NCBI RefSeq assembly: GCF_902168435.1
Contig: NZ_LR656165.1
Span: forward strand, 310,001-374,000
Direction of reading: 5' to 3'
DNA from: Bacillus marasmi
GTDB lineage: Bacteria; Bacillota; Bacilli; Bacillales; Cytobacillaceae
DNA: 64,000 bases
Within the stretch, counting starts at the first letter, position 1; the number at the start of each line of letters is the position of its first letter. Positions 18,584 to 28,027 of this stretch are shown here, one piece after another. Below the pieces are notes generated by a model. It was not told the DNA's origin, ran no database searches, and was given only the letters and a program-made list of their open reading frames with translations. The translations under genes were made by a program, and so were the position numbers.

Positions 18584-21397
18584 ATGCCAATGAACGAAAG
18601 CCAAAATTGGAAGGAAAAACTGAGGTCAGCCTTACAACTTTTTACAAATCAAAAAACCGTAAAAGGAGTTCGGATTACCTATCAGGTTATATGGAATTTG
18701 GGATTATTATTTTTTATTATTTTGATGGTTGGCGGTACTTTTGCCTTAGGTGTTGGCGGAGGCTACTTCGCATCATTAGTAAAGGACGAACCGATACGCA
18801 CCTATGCTAGCATGAAAAAACAAATTTATAACTACGAAGAAACATCGGAATTATATTTTGCTAATGACGTTTATCTCGGCAAGCTTCGCTCCGACATCGA
18901 TCGTGAGGAAGTTAAGCTCGACCAGGTATCTCAACATTTAAAGGATGCGGTTGTCGCAACGGAGGATGAATATTTTTATCAGCATGACGGGGTTGTTCCG
19001 AAAGCTATTTTCCGCGCCCTGTTTCAAGAGGTTTCAAATGCCTCCGTCCAAACCGGCGGTAGTACGTTAACACAGCAGTTAATTAAAAACCAATTGCTAT
19101 CCAACGAAGTATCCTTTGAACGTAAGGCAAAAGAAATATTATTGGCACTACGTTTAGAAAAATTCTTTGAAAAAGAAGAAATACTTGAAGCCTATTTGAA
19201 TGTTGCAACATTTGGCCGAAACTCATCAGGTCGAAATATTGCAGGTGTTCAAGCAGCTGCAAAAGGGATTTTTGGTGTAGAGGCAAGTCAACTCAGCTTA
19301 CCACAAGCAGCGTTCATTGCCGGTCTACCGCAAAGTCCATTTGGGTATACCCCATATACTCAAAACAAAACGATTAAAAACAACTTATCACCTGGTTTAG
19401 AACGGATGAAAACGGTCTTAAAACGAATGTTTGATGGCGGTTATATTACACAGCAGCAATATGATGAGGCACTTGCTTATGACATTACAAAGGATTTCAT
19501 CCCACCAAAGGAGAGCCCATCACAACAATATCCATATTTAACAACAGAAATCGAAAAGCGCTCAATTGAAATTTTGGCCGGAATTCTTGCTCAACAAGAT
19601 GGTTATGAAGAACAGGATCTAAAGGATGATAAAGAACTTAAAGCAGAGTATCTTGAAATCGCCAACCTGAATATTCGCCAAAATGGCTACAAAATTCATA
19701 CAACCGTTAACAAAGAAATTTATGATGCAATGCAGCAGGTAAAAAATAATTACCCTCACTTTGGTCCAGACAAGGCTCAGGAAACGACTGACCCTGAAAC
19801 AGGTGAAAAAGTAACGATTATGGAGCCAGTTGAAGTCGGCGCCATCTTAATCGAGAATAAAACAGGAAAAATCATAAGTTTTGTTGGTGGACGTGATTAT
19901 CAACGTGAGCAATTGAACCACGCGACAAGCGCTGTCCGTCAAAATGGTTCGACGATGAAACCACTTCTCGTTTACGCACCGGCATTCGAGCTTGGTGCAG
20001 CTCAACCTGGAACAATTTTACCGGATGTAGCCCTAAAGCTAGCACCTGGAATTAATCGTCCTTGGCCGCAAAACTATGACAGACGCTATAGCGGATTGAC
20101 GTCTGCACGACACGCTTTAACTAAATCGTATAACGTGCCAGCCGTTAAGCTATACAAGGACATCATCGCCCAAAGACCAGCAACATACTTGGAGAAAATG
20201 GGCTTCACTTCTCTAGTTGAACCGGATTATACAAACCTTGCTACAGCGATTGGTTCATTAGAAAATGGAGTTACCGTTGAGGAAAATACGAATGCTTTCG
20301 GCACATTCGCTAATGGTGGGAAATTTGTGGATGCCTACATGATCGAAAAAATTACTGACCGTGATGGCAATGCGATTTATCAACATGAGGTAAAAGAAAC
20401 CGAAGTATTCAGTCCACAAACATCGTATTTAACATTAGATATCATGCGCGACGTAATCACGAGAGGTACCGCCACTTCGATTAATAGCCGTCTAAAATTC
20501 AAATCTGACTGGGCTGGAAAAACAGGTACAGGGAACCAGTTCTATGATGCTTGGTTTGTCGCAACAAATCCGAATGTAACCTTTGGAATTTGGACAGGTT
20601 ATGACACACCAAAATCACTGCAAACTGGTGGACTAAGCTATAGTATCAGAACGAATTATTTATGGGCGGACTTAATGAATGCGGCCTATGATATTAATCC
20701 TGATTTAGTCGATCCTGCTGAATCCTTCCAAATGCCAAGCGGAATCGTTAGTCGTTCGTTTTGTGCAGCTTCAGGAGGACTTCCTTCAGATGCTTGCTCA
20801 AAAGCTGGTTTAGTTGAAACTGATTTGTTCAATATTAAATACGCACCTACTAAAGGTGATGACAGCCTGATTTCAGGGAAATTTGTTGAAATCGGTGGGA
20901 AGAAATATGTAGCACTAGATTCAACACCAGCAGAATTTTCAGAGTCAGGCGTGATATTAAACCCTGATTATGTTGCAAAAATGATGGGAACAACAAATAA
21001 TGCAGCTCAATTAATACCTAAAATGGACCGTTGGGCAAATGTGTTAGTTGCTGATGCTAAAATAAACGAAGATGGCAATAAGCCAACTCCATTAAATATT
21101 TCACTTTCTGGTAATAATGTTTCCTGGGGCGCTCACCCACATGGTGATATCGTTGGTTATCGTGTTTACCAAAATGGAGCTGGTAAAGTACTGAGCATTA
21201 AGTCTGGGGCTGCCCTTTCGTTTACGGGAGGAACAGGTGGATCCTATTATGTAACTGCAGTGGATATTGCCGGAAATGAATCCGGACCATCTAATACAGT
21301 CACAATTGGGGTACCGGAACAGCAAACTCAAACTCAAACTAAATCAAATCCGAAAAAACAGGAAAATACTATTCCTGATCCAATGACGAATCCATAG
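18584..21397 (+). CDS. Class A penicillin-binding protein with C-terminal fibronectin-like domain
   Basis: A 937-residue bifunctional peptidoglycan synthase anchored by one helix (about 38-62). Glycosyltransferase motifs are ATEDEYFYQHDG (Glu127) and GGSTLTQQLIKNQLL (about 158-172). Transpeptidase motifs are STMK (Ser456-Lys459), SYN (515-517) and KTG (646-648). From about residue 830 an Fn3-like segment (ISLSGNNVSW, YYVTAVDIAGNESG) and a Gln/Thr/Pro tail follow. The first in-frame ATG, at 18368, lies in the tyrS leader and upstream of the promoter; the ATG at 18584 has AGGGGG at good spacing. It is similar to the PBP2D/PBP1A group; the exact paralogue is uncertain. Confidence 0.93.
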   Translation: MPMNESQNWKEKLRSALQLFTNQKTVKGVRITYQVIWNLGLLFFIILMVGGTFALGVGGGYFASLVKDEPIRTYASMKKQIYNYEETSELYFANDVYLGKLRSDIDREEVKLDQVSQHLKDAVVATEDEYFYQHDGVVPKAIFRALFQEVSNASVQTGGSTLTQQLIKNQLLSNEVSFERKAKEILLALRLEKFFEKEEILEAYLNVATFGRNSSGRNIAGVQAAAKGIFGVEASQLSLPQAAFIAGLPQSPFGYTPYTQNKTIKNNLSPGLERMKTVLKRMFDGGYITQQQYDEALAYDITKDFIPPKESPSQQYPYLTTEIEKRSIEILAGILAQQDGYEEQDLKDDKELKAEYLEIANLNIRQNGYKIHTTVNKEIYDAMQQVKNNYPHFGPDKAQETTDPETGEKVTIMEPVEVGAILIENKTGKIISFVGGRDYQREQLNHATSAVRQNGSTMKPLLVYAPAFELGAAQPGTILPDVALKLAPGINRPWPQNYDRRYSGLTSARHALTKSYNVPAVKLYKDIIAQRPATYLEKMGFTSLVEPDYTNLATAIGSLENGVTVEENTNAFGTFANGGKFVDAYMIEKITDRDGNAIYQHEVKETEVFSPQTSYLTLDIMRDVITRGTATSINSRLKFKSDWAGKTGTGNQFYDAWFVATNPNVTFGIWTGYDTPKSLQTGGLSYSIRTNYLWADLMNAAYDINPDLVDPAESFQMPSGIVSRSFCAASGGLPSDACSKAGLVETDLFNIKYAPTKGDDSLISGKFVEIGGKKYVALDSTPAEFSESGVILNPDYVAKMMGTTNNAAQLIPKMDRWANVLVADAKINEDGNKPTPLNISLSGNNVSWGAHPHGDIVGYRVYQNGAGKVLSIKSGAALSFTGGTGGSYYVTAVDIAGNESGPSNTVTIGVPEQQTQTQTKSNPKKQENTIPDPMTNP

Positions 21398-21497
21398 AAA
21401 ATGAGGCAGGGACAAAAGTATTTCGGCTAAACTAAAATCGAACGATCATGCAAAATTCTAACTTAGAATTTCACATGATCGTTCGGTTTTTTCTTTT
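21398..21497 (+). terminator. GGGACA-type dispersed element carrying the PBP gene terminator (copy A)
   Basis: It starts AGGCAGGGACAAAAGTATTTC, then GCTAAAC, then a large hairpin: GAACGATCATG pairs with CATGATCGTTC, and AAATTCT with AGAATTT inside, followed by GGTTTTTTC. A homologous copy in reverse orientation (GGGACATAGGTATTTC, GCTAAAC, AACTAT...ATAGTT hairpin, T-run) lies at 38440-38531, directly after another gene. So this is a mobile or recombining terminator element rather than a one-off. Confidence 0.85.
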
Positions 21498-21722
21498 TAC
21501 GAGGTGTGTCTATTCACCCGAATATTGATTTTTCATAATTGGTCTAATTAAAGATGGATTTTGCGTTAATTTTGAAATTTGGCTAGGTTTTTGATGAATA
21601 ATGCGAGATATTTTTTGAAAAAGTGACTATTCTGGGATGAATCTACATCTTTTTTGATAAAAATCATCGTTTTTGATTAAAAAATAAGAATTTTTCACGA
21701 TTTCATTTAATTAGTGGGAGAT

Positions 21723-21931
21723 GATTTGCACAACTTTTCTGTGATATGCACAGGAAATAGAGGATATGCTTCATTTGAAAAAATATATGATACAACTTTT
21801 TGGATATATGCACGACTTTTAAAATATATGCACAACTTTTAATAGGCTCCTAAAAATTATGCACAGAAAAATCAGGATATGCACACAAATATGCATTTAT
21901 GAACACATTTAGCATGATATGCACAACCCGA
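21723..21931. repeat. Cluster of degenerate ATATGCACAACTTTT motifs
   Basis: About ten copies of a short motif are scattered here: TTTGCACAACTTTT, ATATGCACAGGAAA, ATATGCACGACTTTT, ATATGCACAACTTTT, ATATGCACACAA, ATATGCACAACCCG and others. Spacing varies from about 14 to 40 bases. No open frame of note. The stretch 21498-21722 before it is AT-rich with no clear signal. It is followed by GGTGCCTGTCACC at 21938-21950, another short motif often seen between Bacillaceae genes. Confidence 0.6.
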
Positions 21932-21977
21932 AATTTAGGTGCCTGTCACCGCCCGAATTTTCTTTACCACAATAAAA

Positions 21978-22098
21978 ACGAGGCATGGACAAAACCCAGT
22001 TTTGATACAAAAAAGCCTGTGGAATTTTTACGATGAGTAAAATTTCACAGGCTTTGCCTTTTTCATGTATAGAAGCTAGTTTTGTCCCAGCCTTTTTT
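21978..22098. repeat. GGGACA-type dispersed element, copy C, with internal hairpin
   Basis: Inverted ends GAGGCATGGACAAAAC and GTTTTGTCCCAGCC enclose a hairpin AAAGCCTGTG...CACAGGCTTT. On the minus strand it reads GGCTGGGACAAAACTAG, a sequence widely seen between genes of Bacillaceae and relatives. It lies between convergent pbp and acsA and can terminate transcription from either side. Confidence 0.75.
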
Positions 22099-22108
22099 TT
22101 TTCGTTAT

Positions 22109-22230
22109 GTCTAGCTGCGGCGGCTAGCCCCTCGAGGTCTTAAGCCAATCCGGCCAAAAGGTAAACTACAACCTTTCGGCCGGCTCGTCTTAAGCTTGTC
22201 GGGGCTGAACAAGCCGCCTCCGCTTTTCTA
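22109..22230 (-). repeat. Dispersed AAAAGCGGAGGCGG...GCTAGAC element, abutting acsA stop
   Basis: In minus orientation it reads TAGAAAAGCGGAGGCGGCTT... and ends GCCGCCGCAGCTAGAC. It aligns along its length with the element at 304-426, sharing the AAGACGAGC, CCTTTTGG and GGATTGGCTT blocks. It begins two bases after the acsA stop codon. Confidence 0.82.
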
Positions 22231-23949
22231 TTAGTCTTCCATTGTTGAAAGGTCACCTGTTGGTAGGTTAAGTTCCCATGCCTTGAGGACACGTCGCATG
22301 ATTTTACCGCTGCGAGTTTTTGGTAGACTGTCGCGGAAATCAATTTCGCGTGGTGCAGCATGTGCTGCTAAACCAGTTTTAACAAATGTACGGATATCCT
22401 CTTTTAGCTCATCACTTGCTTCAAAGCCTTCACGCAAGGCTACGAATGCCTTAATGATTTCACCGCGTACTGGGTCTGGTTTTCCGATTACGCCTGCTTC
22501 TGCAACAGCTGGATGCTCAACAAGCTTACTTTCAACCTCGAACGGACCTACACGCTCACCCGCAGTCATGATTACGTCATCAACGCGACCTTGGAACCAG
22601 AAATAGCCTTCATCGTCCATGTACGCTGAATCCCCTGATACATACCAATCGCCTGGCATGAAGTAAGATTCGAATTTTTCTGGGTTACCCCAAACTGTCT
22701 GCATCATGGATGGCCAGCCTTTTTTGATTGCCAAGTTACCCATACGGAATGGTGGTAGCTCTTTACCTTGATCATCCACGATTGCAGCTTGTACACCTGG
22801 AATTGGTTTACCCATTGATCCCGGCTTAATTTCCATGCAAGGATAGTTACAAATAAGCTGAGCACCAGTCTCTGTCATCCACCATGTATCGTGAATGCGA
22901 AGGTCAAATACTTTAGCACCCCATCTAACTACCTCAGGATTTAACGGCTCACCAACACTGATGATATGGCGAAGACTGCTCAAATCAAAACGCTTGACCA
23001 CTTCATCACCAGCACCCATAAGCATTCTGAATGCAGTCGGTGCACTGTACCAAACAGTAACGCCATATTCTTCAATCATGCTATACCAAGCATCTGGGCT
23101 GAATCTTCCACCGATAATAACGTTTGAAGTTCCAGTTAACCATGGCCCAAAGATTCCGTATGAAGTTCCAGTAACCCAGCCTGGGTCAGCTGTGCACCAA
23201 TAAACATCCTCTTCTTGTAAATCTAGTACCCATTTTGCTGTTTGATATTGTTGAATCATAGCATTATGAACATGGAGTACTCCCTTAGGCTTACCTGTTG
23301 AACCTGATGTATAATGAAGGATAAGACCGTCATTGCGATCAACCCACTGAATTTCAAGCTCTCTGCTAGCTTCAGCTAACTTCTTATTAAAATCAATATG
23401 GGAATCTGTTTCTTCAATATTTTCTCCAACAAGGAAAATATGTTTTAATTCTGGAAGCTCACTAACTGGAACACGCTTTAACAACTCAGGAGTTGTGATG
23501 ATCACTTTTGCTCCGCTATCTTCTAGACGGTCCCGAACGGCACCCTCCATAAACGCTTCAAACAAAGGACCAACTACAGCACCTAATTTAATTGCGCCCA
23601 ATACCGCAAAATAAAGTTCAGGTGAACGTGGCATAAAAATGAAGACACGGTCTCCTTTTACGACATCACCGTATGCTTTAAGCACATTCCCTGCTTTATT
23701 TGATAAGTCTTTCATTTCCTTGAAGGTATATTTTTCTTTTCTAGCTCCATCACGATAATACAAAGCGACTTTATTTTTACGGTATGTAGCTGCATGGCGA
23801 TCAATTGCCTCATATGCCATATTTACCTGACCAGTCTCAGACCAAGAAAAGGCTTTTTCAGCTTCCTTCCAATCAAATTGTCGGTAAGTTTCATCGTAAT
23901 TCTTTAAATTAAAATTCCCCTCAATTGCTGATAGCGCTTCCAATTTCAT
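22231..23949 (-). CDS. acsA: Acetyl-CoA synthetase AcsA
   Basis: A 572-residue AMP-forming ligase that activates acetate to acetyl-CoA; the same length as the B. subtilis enzyme. Motifs: LHYTSGSTGKPKGVLHVH, DTWWMTETG, YVSGDSAYMDDEGYFWFQGR, and the C-terminal PKTRSGKIMRR. Lys549 in the last motif is the residue acetylated by AcuA and deacetylated by AcuC, both encoded just upstream in divergent orientation. The ATG at 23947-23949 has GGAGG 10 bases before it; the longer open frame is not supported. CcpA control through the nearby cre site is likely. Confidence 0.98.
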   Translation of the reverse strand: MKLEALSAIEGNFNLKNYDETYRQFDWKEAEKAFSWSETGQVNMAYEAIDRHAATYRKNKVALYYRDGARKEKYTFKEMKDLSNKAGNVLKAYGDVVKGDRVFIFMPRSPELYFAVLGAIKLGAVVGPLFEAFMEGAVRDRLEDSGAKVIITTPELLKRVPVSELPELKHIFLVGENIEETDSHIDFNKKLAEASRELEIQWVDRNDGLILHYTSGSTGKPKGVLHVHNAMIQQYQTAKWVLDLQEEDVYWCTADPGWVTGTSYGIFGPWLTGTSNVIIGGRFSPDAWYSMIEEYGVTVWYSAPTAFRMLMGAGDEVVKRFDLSSLRHIISVGEPLNPEVVRWGAKVFDLRIHDTWWMTETGAQLICNYPCMEIKPGSMGKPIPGVQAAIVDDQGKELPPFRMGNLAIKKGWPSMMQTVWGNPEKFESYFMPGDWYVSGDSAYMDDEGYFWFQGRVDDVIMTAGERVGPFEVESKLVEHPAVAEAGVIGKPDPVRGEIIKAFVALREGFEASDELKEDIRTFVKTGLAAHAAPREIDFRDSLPKTRSGKIMRRVLKAWELNLPTGDLSTMED

Positions 23950-23986
23950 CAAACAGTTTCCTCCTTTGTTCTCTATCATGTACCCT

Positions 23987-24015
23987 AGTATACTACTAGT
24001 TTATATTTTTCGCAA
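23987..24015 (-). promoter_or_regulatory. SigA promoter for acsA
   Basis: On the minus strand TTGCGA (24010-24015) and TATACT (23987-23992) are 17 bases apart, about 38 bases before the acsA start codon. Confidence 0.65.
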
Positions 24016-24071
24016 TATTTAAAATATTTAAAGTATTTATTTAATTTTAAAAAAAATAAAAATTTAATTGA

Positions 24072-24086
24072 TTGGAAGCGCTTTAT
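24072..24086 (+). promoter_or_regulatory. Probable cre site for CcpA between acsA and acuA
   Basis: TTGGAAGCGCTTTAT matches the CcpA operator consensus with one mismatch. It lies just upstream of an extended -10 box TGTATAAT (24101-24108) for acuA and about 57 bases behind the acsA -35. In B. subtilis acsA and acuABC are both under CcpA; ccpA itself is encoded 2.7 kb downstream here. Confidence 0.7.
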
Positions 24087-24148
24087 AAGGTGCTATTTTA
24101 TGTATAATAGAGAGGAGATGGTATTGTATATATTTAGGCGGTGACTAA

Positions 24149-24781
24149 ATGGAGTATAATAAAACGTACTATGAAAAAGAATTGCTAACCCCAGATGGAG
24201 TTGTTCATATTGAAGGACCAGTGCCAGCCGAACAACTGGCTCAATACGAGTTCCATCAAGATTTAACAGCTTTTCGCCCTGCTTCTCAACAGCATAAAGC
24301 TATCGTTGAGATTGCAGGATTACCCGAAGGAAGAATTATCATTGCCCGACACGAAAACACAATTGTTGGCTACGCAACCTTCCTTTATCCCGATCCTTTA
24401 GAGCGTTGGTCAGAGGCTAAAATGGAAAATTTAATAGAGTTAGGCGCGATTGAAATCATTCCGCAATTTCGAGGCCATCATGTCGGCAAATACATTTTAA
24501 TGGTATCGATGATGGATGATGCCATGGAAGACTATATCGTTATCACGACAGAATACTATTGGCATTGGGATTTGAAAAGAACCGGTTTGAATGTATGGGA
24601 ATACAGAAAGATAATGGAAAAAATGATGAATGCCGGCGGCTTAGTTTGGTTTGCAACAGATGATCCAGAAATCAGTTCTCATCCTGCCAACTGCTTAATG
24701 GCGAGAATCGGTAGTCGGGTTGATCAAGAGTCTATTCAACGATTTGATAGATTAAGATATAAAAACCGTTTTTTAATTTAG
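24149..24781 (+). CDS. acuA: Protein acetyltransferase AcuA (acetoin utilization)
   Basis: A 210-residue GNAT-family enzyme that acetylates Lys549 of AcsA and switches it off. GNAT-like elements include ENTIVGYATFLYPD (about 68-81), IEIIPQFRGHHVGKYI (the acetyl-CoA loop, about 108-123). GGTGA lies before the ATG. First gene of acuABC, divergent from its target acsA. A 105-base gap without an evident terminator separates it from acuB. Confidence 0.95.
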   Translation: MEYNKTYYEKELLTPDGVVHIEGPVPAEQLAQYEFHQDLTAFRPASQQHKAIVEIAGLPEGRIIIARHENTIVGYATFLYPDPLERWSEAKMENLIELGAIEIIPQFRGHHVGKYILMVSMMDDAMEDYIVITTEYYWHWDLKRTGLNVWEYRKIMEKMMNAGGLVWFATDDPEISSHPANCLMARIGSRVDQESIQRFDRLRYKNRFLI

Positions 24782-24886
24782 CTATTCAATAAATAATACT
24801 CTTTTTAACCTTCTCAAAAACTAGCAAAATAAAGAAAAGACTTTCAGGTAGAATCAAATTACCTTGCCAAAAAGGAGGTTTAAGCA

Positions 24887-25534
24887 ATGATTGTAGAAGA
24901 AATTATGAAAACGAATGTAGCCACCATGACTACAGAAAACACAATTGCTGATGCGATCGATTTAATGGCAGCGAAAAAAATTCGCCACATTCCTATCATT
25001 AATGAGCAAAAAAAAGTTGTTGGCCTTATAACAGATCGTGATATTCGCGATGCCAATCCATCTACCTTTTATGCTGAGGAACACAGAGATATTTTGGAGA
25101 AGCCCTTACATATGATTATGCAGACAGATATTATTACTGGGCATCCTCTCGACTTTGTAGAAGAAATTGCGGCTGTGTTTTATGAGCACCATATCAGCTG
25201 CCTTCCAATTGTAAAAGAAGGAAAATTGGCTGGCATTATTACCGAAACTGATTTATTAAGAACTCTAGTTGAATTAACCGGCGCCCATCAACCAGGGTCC
25301 GTAATTGAAGTTAGAGTCCGAAATATGATCGGCGTTCTCAGTGATGTTACATCCGTCATTAAACAGCGTAATGCCAGCATTCAAAGCGTTCTCGTGTATC
25401 CAGACAAAAAGGATGAAAACTACAAGCATTTAGTTATTCGGATTCGGACAATGAACCCGATGAATATTATCGAAGATTTAAAGCAAGCCGGTCATACCGT
25501 GCTTTGGCCTAATCTTCCGGGGATTTCATCATGA
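24887..25534 (+). CDS. acuB: AcuB: CBS-pair and ACT domain protein
   Basis: A 215-residue protein with two CBS motifs (MIVEEIMKTNVATM... and ...MIMQTDIITGHPLDF, residues 1-135) and a C-terminal ACT-like region (VIEVRVRNMIGVLSDVTSVI, about 137-210). CBS pairs bind adenine nucleotides; AcuB probably senses energy state for the AcsA acetylation switch, though its exact role is unproven. AAAGGAGG lies 9 bases before the ATG. Its TGA overlaps the acuC ATG by ATGA, so translation is coupled. Confidence 0.93.
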   Translation: MIVEEIMKTNVATMTTENTIADAIDLMAAKKIRHIPIINEQKKVVGLITDRDIRDANPSTFYAEEHRDILEKPLHMIMQTDIITGHPLDFVEEIAAVFYEHHISCLPIVKEGKLAGIITETDLLRTLVELTGAHQPGSVIEVRVRNMIGVLSDVTSVIKQRNASIQSVLVYPDKKDENYKHLVIRIRTMNPMNIIEDLKQAGHTVLWPNLPGISS

Positions 25535-26697
25535 CCGATTCTGTATTTGTATTTTCAGAAGCCCAATTAAAATATAAATTTAATAGCAATCATCCTTTTA
25601 ATCAACAACGTCTGGAACTGACTCTTGATTTATTAAAGAAAATCGGCGCAATTAAAGAGGAACAAATCGTGTTACCACGCATGGCTACGGATGAGGAGCT
25701 CCTCCTCATCCATGACCCCAATTATGTGAATGCGGTTAAACTAGCTAGCATTGGGGAATTGCCTCAAGCTGTTGCTGAAAACTATGGTTTAGGAACTGAG
25801 GATACACCGATTTTCCCAAACATGCATGAAGCAAGTTCCTTTTTGGTCGGTGGGACATTAACAGCTGTCGACCATGTCATGACTGGAAAAGCGAAGCATG
25901 CCCTTAATCTTGGCGGAGGCTTACATCACGGATTTCGCGGTAAAGCTTCTGGGTTTTGCATCTATAATGACAGTTCAGTTGCCATCAAATATATGCAGGA
26001 AAAGTATCATGCACGCGTCTTGTATGTTGATACGGATGCTCATCATGGTGATGGTGTGCAATGGTCCTTTTATGATGATCCTGATGTTTGCACATTATCG
26101 ATTCATGAAACAGGTCGCTATTTGTTTCCAGGTACAGGCAGCATTAATGAACGTGGTCAAGGAAAAGGCTATGGTACTAAATTTAATATTCCACTTGATG
26201 CTTTTACGGAAGATGAGTCTTTTATTGATGCTTACACCTTAGCTTTACAAGAAATTTGCGAGTTTTTCAAACCGGATGTGATCATAACGCAAAATGGCGC
26301 AGATTCCCATTATTTAGATCCACTTACTCATTTATCGGCAACGATGAAAATCTATCGCGAAATCCCAAAAATTGCCCATAAAATGGCACATCAATATTGT
26401 GATGGAAAATGGATTGCTGTCGGTGGAGGCGGCTATGATATATGGCGAGTTGTTCCAAGGGCTTGGGCAATGGTTTGGCTTGAAATGACTGAAAACTCCA
26501 ACTTTTCAGGAAGTTTACCGAAGGAGTGGTTGGATAGATGGCAGTCTCTTTCACCTGTCACACTTCCACCAGAGTGGGACGATCCAATTGATTTATATCC
26601 ACCGATTCCACGGAAAGAAGAAATTACTGAGAAAAATGCCCAAACTGTCCAAAAAGCATTATATCCAATTCGAAACCGCAAGAAATCAGTATTATAA
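25531..26697 (+). CDS. acuC: Protein deacetylase AcuC (class I HDAC-like)
   Basis: A 388-residue zinc-dependent deacetylase that reactivates AcsA by removing the acetyl group. Arginase/deacetylase fold motifs are clear: LGGGLHHGF, DTDAHHGDGVQ (zinc-binding Asp and His, and the catalytic His-Asp pair), SIHETGRYLFPG, NGADSHYLDPL, GGGGYD. It overlaps acuB by four bases and is followed by a terminator shared with ccpA. Confidence 0.97.
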   Translation: MTDSVFVFSEAQLKYKFNSNHPFNQQRLELTLDLLKKIGAIKEEQIVLPRMATDEELLLIHDPNYVNAVKLASIGELPQAVAENYGLGTEDTPIFPNMHEASSFLVGGTLTAVDHVMTGKAKHALNLGGGLHHGFRGKASGFCIYNDSSVAIKYMQEKYHARVLYVDTDAHHGDGVQWSFYDDPDVCTLSIHETGRYLFPGTGSINERGQGKGYGTKFNIPLDAFTEDESFIDAYTLALQEICEFFKPDVIITQNGADSHYLDPLTHLSATMKIYREIPKIAHKMAHQYCDGKWIAVGGGGYDIWRVVPRAWAMVWLEMTENSNFSGSLPKEWLDRWQSLSPVTLPPEWDDPIDLYPPIPRKEEITEKNAQTVQKALYPIRNRKKSVL

Positions 26698-26699
26698 AC

Positions 26700-26737
26700 A
26701 ATAATAAAAACCGCCAAAGATGGCGGTTTTTCGCTTT
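26700..26737. terminator. Bidirectional terminator between acuC and ccpA
   Basis: Stem AAAAACCGCC / GGCGGTTTTT (26706-26731) with A and T runs on both flanks, between convergent genes. Confidence 0.9.
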
Positions 26738-26776
26738 TTTATTAGGTCGCTCTGTAGTGCGTTTTTGCTTTTCGTT

Positions 26777-27775
26777 TTATCGCGTTGAATCTCGTTCTTC
26801 GATACGATGTGGTAAAACAACAATTTGCTCGCTCGTTTTTTCTTGGTTCATCAATTTAGTCAGCAATCTCATCGCAACAGCGCCAATATCATATAGCGGC
26901 TGTACAACGGTCGTTAACTGCGGACGAACCATTAAGGTTAATTTTGTGTTATCGGAGCTTATAATTTCAAAATCCTCTGGAATGGAGAAGCCTTTATCCT
27001 CTGCGCCATGAACAACACCAAGCGCCATCTCATCCTGACCAACGAATATAGCCGTTGGTTTTTCGTTTGCTTCCATCAGTTTTTCAAATGCTTCAATCCC
27101 GGAATCATAAGTATCATCGCCCTCAACAACAAGGTCTTCATTATATGCAATTCCAGCTTCCGCTAATGCCCGCTTATAACCGGCAAGCTTTTTCACACCG
27201 TTAATTGGTTCATGAATCGGTCCAATGACAAAGGCAATTTTAGTATGTCCTTTGTCAATAAAGGACTTCGTCACATCATATGCTGCTTGATCATAATCAA
27301 TATTGACAGACGGAATTTTCCCGGATTCCTCAATTGAACCAGCCAATACAATTGGCACAGGTGATTTTTCAAATTCTTCCACGTGCTCAGCCGTCACATT
27401 TCCGCTCATAAATACAATGCCATCCACTTGTTTTCCAAGCATTGTATTAATTAAGTGTAACTCTTTATCTTTATTTTGATCAGAGTTGCTCAAAATAATA
27501 TTGTATTTATACATTGTGGCGATATCCTCAATGCCTCGCGCTAAATCACCAAAAAACGTACTTGAGATATCAGGAATAATCACGCCGACCGTTGTCGTTT
27601 TCTTGCTTGCTAATCCACGCGCCACTGCATTTGGACGATAGCCTAGGCGTTCAATTACCTCTAAAACTTTTTTTCGCGTTGCAGGTTTAACATTAGGATT
27701 TCCGTTCACAACCCTAGAAACGGTTGCCATTGAGACGCTTGCTTCTCTGGCAACATCATAAATGGTAATATTCAA
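26777..27775 (-). CDS. ccpA: Catabolite control protein A
   Basis: A 332-residue LacI/GalR regulator, the master of carbon catabolite control. The helix-turn-helix is at residues 4-25 ([21 protein letters not shown]), followed by the hinge [12 protein letters not shown] and the effector core that binds HPr-Ser46-P and Crh. It binds cre sites such as the one at 24072. The start codon is TTG at 27773-27775, with GGAGTG 8 bases upstream; no ATG gives the family's usual N-terminus. Placed next to aroA as in B. subtilis. Confidence 0.98.
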   Translation of the reverse strand: MNITIYDVAREASVSMATVSRVVNGNPNVKPATRKKVLEVIERLGYRPNAVARGLASKKTTTVGVIIPDISSTFFGDLARGIEDIATMYKYNIILSNSDQNKDKELHLINTMLGKQVDGIVFMSGNVTAEHVEEFEKSPVPIVLAGSIEESGKIPSVNIDYDQAAYDVTKSFIDKGHTKIAFVIGPIHEPINGVKKLAGYKRALAEAGIAYNEDLVVEGDDTYDSGIEAFEKLMEANEKPTAIFVGQDEMALGVVHGAEDKGFSIPEDFEIISSDNTKLTLMVRPQLTTVVQPLYDIGAVAMRLLTKLMNQEKTSEQIVVLPHRIEERDSTR

Positions 27776-27980
27776 ATGATATTCACTCCTTAATTAATCC
27801 CCACAAATCAACTTATTAGTAGTTTACAGCAAGATTCCCTCGATTAAACACATTATTTAGTTTGTGAGATATTTAACTTGTCTAATTTATGTATTTAATG
27901 ATACGATACCCAATCTATTGCCGCAATGACTAGAACTGAAATTTTATTGCTTTTTATATGAATTTTTCAATATTCCTCTC

Positions 27981-28020
27981 ATGAAAAAACCTCCTGCATT
28001 TGTAACAGGAGGTTTTTTCA
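27981..28020 (-). terminator. Rho-independent terminator after aroA
   Basis: Stem AAAAAACCTCCTG / CAGGAGGTTTTTT (about 27984-28018) eight bases after the aroA stop. The preceding stretch 27776-27980 shows no other clear feature. Confidence 0.9.
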
Positions 28021-28027
28021 TGTATAT

